Shown piece by piece: positions 6,464 through 9,070 of a stretch of 9,070 nt of DNA; the first letter of the stretch is position 1; each line of letters opens with the position of its first letter. The position numbers were made by a program, and so were the translations under genes. The DNA comes from Cellvibrionaceae bacterium (GTDB lineage: Bacteria > Pseudomonadota > Gammaproteobacteria > Pseudomonadales > Cellvibrionaceae). The notes beneath the pieces are model-generated. The model was not told where the DNA came from. It saw only the letters and a list, made by a program, of their open reading frames with translations, and did not search any database. The stretch is from assembly GCA_025800435.1 (NCBI GenBank), contig JAOXRV010000811.1, positions 1 through 9,070 on the forward strand, read 5' to 3'.

Positions 6464-7354
6464 ATGTATAAAATTAGCCCCCAAATTTTTTGGTTATTGG
6501 TTATCACCGTATTTATCACCTTGCCGGCCAGGGCAGTAACCCCAAACGATGTCTACTTTGAAGCGGATAAGGCCATCGCGTCAATCAAGGCGCTGCGTAA
6601 GGCCAAGGGTTTGCCGGAAAAGGCTAGAGAGCCGGGTGTGCAGGTGGCAAAGACGCCCTTGCATGTGTACACCAAAACCTTAGAACTGTATGAGAAGATT
6701 CAACGCTATAAAAAAAGCCAGTCACTGCCTGCTAACACCATTCCCGACTTGCCCAGTGATAAGGTAAGCCCCGCCAAACCCTATAAGCTACTGCTGGCCA
6801 TCAATAGTGAACTCAACGGTATAGTGCAGAGCAAGGGCGTCAGTATTGGCGCTAAGGTAAACTTGCAATACGGCAAAACGCCTTCAGATGTTTATGAGAA
6901 TGTGTGGCGGGCTTCATACCTAATGGATGACCTGGCTGGGGCGATTAGTCCGAGTTATGTCTACCGTAACCTTCAGCGTATTCAGCAGGGGCTGTTGGCT
7001 ATCGGCCAGTCAATGAATATGAACTTAAGCGTTGGCAGTGCAGAGAAATTAAAGGGCAATAAGCCGGCAGATGCCAATATAGAGGCGTTTAAAATACTGT
7101 ATAAGCTGGCCGATTTGGAGCGAAAAATTGGCGTTAAACCCTCGCGAATTCCAACCTTTCCCGCCGGCGATATAAGCCCCTCCGATGTCTATGACGCGAC
7201 CAATAATATTCTGGCTGAGCTGACTAAGATCAATATACAAAAGCAATTGCCGGTTATTGCCAAAGGCAGTTTATCCAGTGCCAAAATTACACCCAATGAG
7301 GTGGTGGCGCAGATGTTACTTATTCAAAAATTACTTGATCAGCTAATGGCATAG
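6464..7354 (+). CDS. Exported repeat protein of unknown function, co-transcribed with an MCP
   Basis: I do not recognise this 296-residue protein. Residues 1-24 form a signal peptide (basic start, hydrophobic IFWLLVITVFITL, cleavage after ARA) without a lipobox, so the mature protein should be soluble in the periplasm or secreted. The mature part has no cysteine. It is built from repeats that each open with a motif like [VIK]-[ST]-P-x-x-V-Y. The motif occurs at residues 25 (VTPNDVY), 63 (KTPLHVY), 101 (VSPAKPY), 138 (KTPSDVY), 161 (ISPSYVY), about 200 (KPADANI, degenerate), 237 (ISPSDVY) and 275 (ITPNEVV). Steps are 38, 38, 37, 23, 39, 37 and 38. Each motif leads into an amphipathic helix of about 20 residues. 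The Ser/Thr-Pro opening looks like a helix cap, so an all-helical solenoid is likely. The ATG has AGGG at 6453-6456, seven bases upstream. The stop is seven bases before an MCP start, hinting at a role in sensing. Confidence 0.85.
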   Translation: MYKISPQIFWLLVITVFITLPARAVTPNDVYFEADKAIASIKALRKAKGLPEKAREPGVQVAKTPLHVYTKTLELYEKIQRYKKSQSLPANTIPDLPSDKVSPAKPYKLLLAINSELNGIVQSKGVSIGAKVNLQYGKTPSDVYENVWRASYLMDDLAGAISPSYVYRNLQRIQQGLLAIGQSMNMNLSVGSAEKLKGNKPADANIEAFKILYKLADLERKIGVKPSRIPTFPAGDISPSDVYDATNNILAELTKINIQKQLPVIAKGSLSSAKITPNEVVAQMLLIQKLLDQLMA

Positions 7355-7361
7355 GTGCGGC

Positions 7362-9070
7362 ATGTTAAAAAATATGACGATAGCTAGCAAGCTATTGCTG
7401 GGGCCGGTGGTCATCGCGCTGTTATTGGGAGGCTTTGCACTCTATGGGGGCTTGATGCTTAACTCAGCCGGTTCAAAACTGGGTCAGGTTAAGACCTTTG
7501 TTAACGATCAAGCCAGTAATGGCACATCGATAATGATGATCCGCAATATTATGCGACGTCAACAGATTAATCAGAGTTTTCTACTGTCGGGCGACAAGAA
7601 AAAGATAGAGGTGATTGGTATTTTGGAGCGGGAGTTTGACGAACTCGCCGATTCCCTGCGTCAGTCATCGCTGCCCGAGCGCCGAGTGGCTATCGACCAG
7701 ATACTGGCCCAAGATCAGCAGTATCGGCAGTTGTTGGCAGTTACACTGTGGCCCAGCAATCTTCGACTGCAGGAAAATCTTAATCAACTCAATAAAAATA
7801 TCGGCCCGCGACTGGCGCTATTGGCGGCAAACACAAGGGATATTGGCATTACCTTTGAAGAGGTAGAGCTGGCGGATATCGGTGCGCGAATAAACTCTGC
7901 GGTGGTTGCCGCACGGGCGGATTTTAATTTGTATTTAAAATCCGGTGATAAACTGGCCCTTAAAAAAGCCGAGCTGAATTTAATTGTGGCCAAGGCTGCG
8001 CTGGCAGATTTTGACCCGGATATGCGTGGTGAGCGGCGCCTGGGTTACGATGCTATCAGTGGTCAGCTGCTTGAGCTGGAAAGCCTTATGCAAACCAGTC
8101 AAAAGCTACATTATGAAACCCTGAAGGTAGGGCGACAGGCCGAGCTGGCCAATAATAAATTAACTGAGTTGCTGCTGGCCGAGTTGATTGGCCAGTGGCG
8201 CCATATGAACTTTCAGTCTGCCGCTGTTGCCGGGCAAATGTCCGATTTGAAGTGGCAGAGTGCCATCGCTATTGGTGTGGCCATTTTGGTAGGTTTTGCG
8301 GTGTTGTTCGGTATTTCCCGCAGTATCTCTAAACAATTGAAGATGCTTCTGAGTCGAGTGCGCGAAGTGTCCGAGGGCGATGGCGATTTAACTGCACGAA
8401 TCCCTGCCAATAGCCGCGATGAATTGGGCGATCTGGGGCGGGCGGTCAATAAGTTTATCAAAAACCTACAAACGATTATTGGCCAGGCCCAGCAGTCTTC
8501 AAGTTCCGTGGCTCAGCGCTCTGAGGACGGCGCCGCTAAGCTGGGCGAGTCTAAAGAACGGCTGCAAAAACAGCAGCAGCAAACAGAGCAAGTCGCCACC
8601 GCTGTTGAGCAAATGTCGGCGACCGCCAAGGAGATGGCGCAAAACACCAGTGAATCCAAAACCCTTACCGATAATGCCACCGAAGCCCTGGATAAAGGTG
8701 TGGTAGTGGTCGAGCAGTCCAATAAAGCCATCGTGCTGTTGGGTGAGCAGGTGGGCAATGCCAGCACCCTGATGACTGAGTTGGCCGAAAACTCGGCCGC
8801 TATCGGCAAGGTGGTGGATGTGATTAAGGCCATGACGGAGCAAACTAATTTACTTGCGCTCAATGCTGCAATTGAGGCGGCCAGGGCTGGTGAGTCCGGT
8901 CGCGGTTTTGCGGTGGTGGCCGAAGAGGTGCGCAGCTTAGCCTCTAAAACCCAGGCTTCCGCCGCGGAGATTGAAGTCATTATTGAGCGTTTGCAGGCCG
9001 GCTCTAAGCGTGCAGTGGCGGCCGTTGACGCCAGCCGCGAGCACGCAGAGCTAACGATTGAAAGTGCCAC
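7362..9070 (+). CDS. Methyl-accepting chemotaxis protein, 3' end beyond the window
   Basis: A transmembrane chemoreceptor, open to the right edge (569 codons seen, no stop). Transmembrane helix 1 is about 11-33, the periplasmic sensor about 34-298, helix 2 about 299-320. HAMP follows (about 321-374, with EGDGDLTARIP and RDELGDLG), then the cytoplasmic coiled-coil signalling domain. The conserved hairpin tip that contacts CheA and CheW is intact (EQTNLLALNAAIEAARAGE starting at Glu493, then GRGFAVVAEEVRSLA). The sensor is long (about 265 residues) and wholly helical in character. It has two similar pieces, FLLSGDKKK (from 73) and LYLKSGDKL (from 190), with their SGD triplets 118 residues apart, as expected of a two-bundle HBM-type sensor. 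The start at 7362 lies seven bases after the previous stop, with a modest AGGTG site at 7353-7357. Coupling to the repeat-protein gene is likely. The ligand is unknown. Confidence 0.95.
   Translation, partial: MLKNMTIASKLLLGPVVIALLLGGFALYGGLMLNSAGSKLGQVKTFVNDQASNGTSIMMIRNIMRRQQINQSFLLSGDKKKIEVIGILEREFDELADSLRQSSLPERRVAIDQILAQDQQYRQLLAVTLWPSNLRLQENLNQLNKNIGPRLALLAANTRDIGITFEEVELADIGARINSAVVAARADFNLYLKSGDKLALKKAELNLIVAKAALADFDPDMRGERRLGYDAISGQLLELESLMQTSQKLHYETLKVGRQAELANNKLTELLLAELIGQWRHMNFQSAAVAGQMSDLKWQSAIAIGVAILVGFAVLFGISRSISKQLKMLLSRVREVSEGDGDLTARIPANSRDELGDLGRAVNKFIKNLQTIIGQAQQSSSSVAQRSEDGAAKLGESKERLQKQQQQTEQVATAVEQMSATAKEMAQNTSESKTLTDNATEALDKGVVVVEQSNKAIVLLGEQVGNASTLMTELAENSAAIGKVVDVIKAMTEQTNLLALNAAIEAARAGESGRGFAVVAEEVRSLASKTQASAAEIEVIIERLQAGSKRAVAAVDASREHAELTIESA

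Noticed and set aside
8513..9070. Long minus-strand open frame opposite the MCP
   Set aside because: It is antisense to the conserved MCP signalling domain, has low-complexity Ala/Ser composition and no start context; a shadow of the real frame.

Overview
The window looks like a chromosomal segment of a marine-type gammaproteobacterium. It carries an ExbD-type biopolymer transporter, a MoxR/CoxE pair, a large membrane-anchored amidohydrolase and a HAMP-type methyl-accepting chemotaxis protein (MCP), with moderate GC and mostly ATG starts. The lineage is inference only; there is no rRNA or other taxonomic marker. I see no insertion sequence, CRISPR array, tRNA or phage gene.

Layout. Bases 1-155 hold no gene I recognise. 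An exbD-like gene (156-578, +) ends a transcription unit and is followed by a clear TTCG-loop hairpin terminator (601-625). An isochorismatase-family hydrolase (647-1198, +) follows, and its usual catalytic cysteine position is serine. It runs tail to tail, with an 8-base overlap, into a 573-residue YtcJ-like amidohydrolase on the minus strand (1191-2912). A 205-base divergent gap (2913-3117) holds the promoters for the amidohydrolase and for a three-gene plus-strand operon: nitroreductase (3118-3801), MoxR-family AAA+ ATPase (3813-4751, GTG start) and CoxE-like von Willebrand A protein (about 4761-6140, TTG start). These three genes are packed within 9-11 bases of each other.

A 323-base gap (6141-6463) with two inverted repeats then leads into a second unit. 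Its first gene (6464-7354) encodes an exported, cysteine-free protein that I do not recognise. It is built from about eight copies of a motif resembling [VIK]-[ST]-P-x-x-V-Y, spaced almost exactly 38 residues apart except for one 23-residue step. Seven bases after its stop an MCP begins (7362) and runs off the right edge. Its large periplasmic domain contains two similar segments 118 residues apart, which suggests a two-module helical sensor of the HBM kind.

How the genes work together. The MoxR/CoxE pair is a classic ATPase plus VWA-adaptor chaperone module, here linked to a flavin enzyme. The repeat protein and MCP look like a co-expressed periplasmic partner and transmembrane receptor. This pair is the best candidate in the window for something undescribed. 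The isochorismatase-like enzyme and the amidohydrolase look like stand-alone catabolic or hydrolytic functions.
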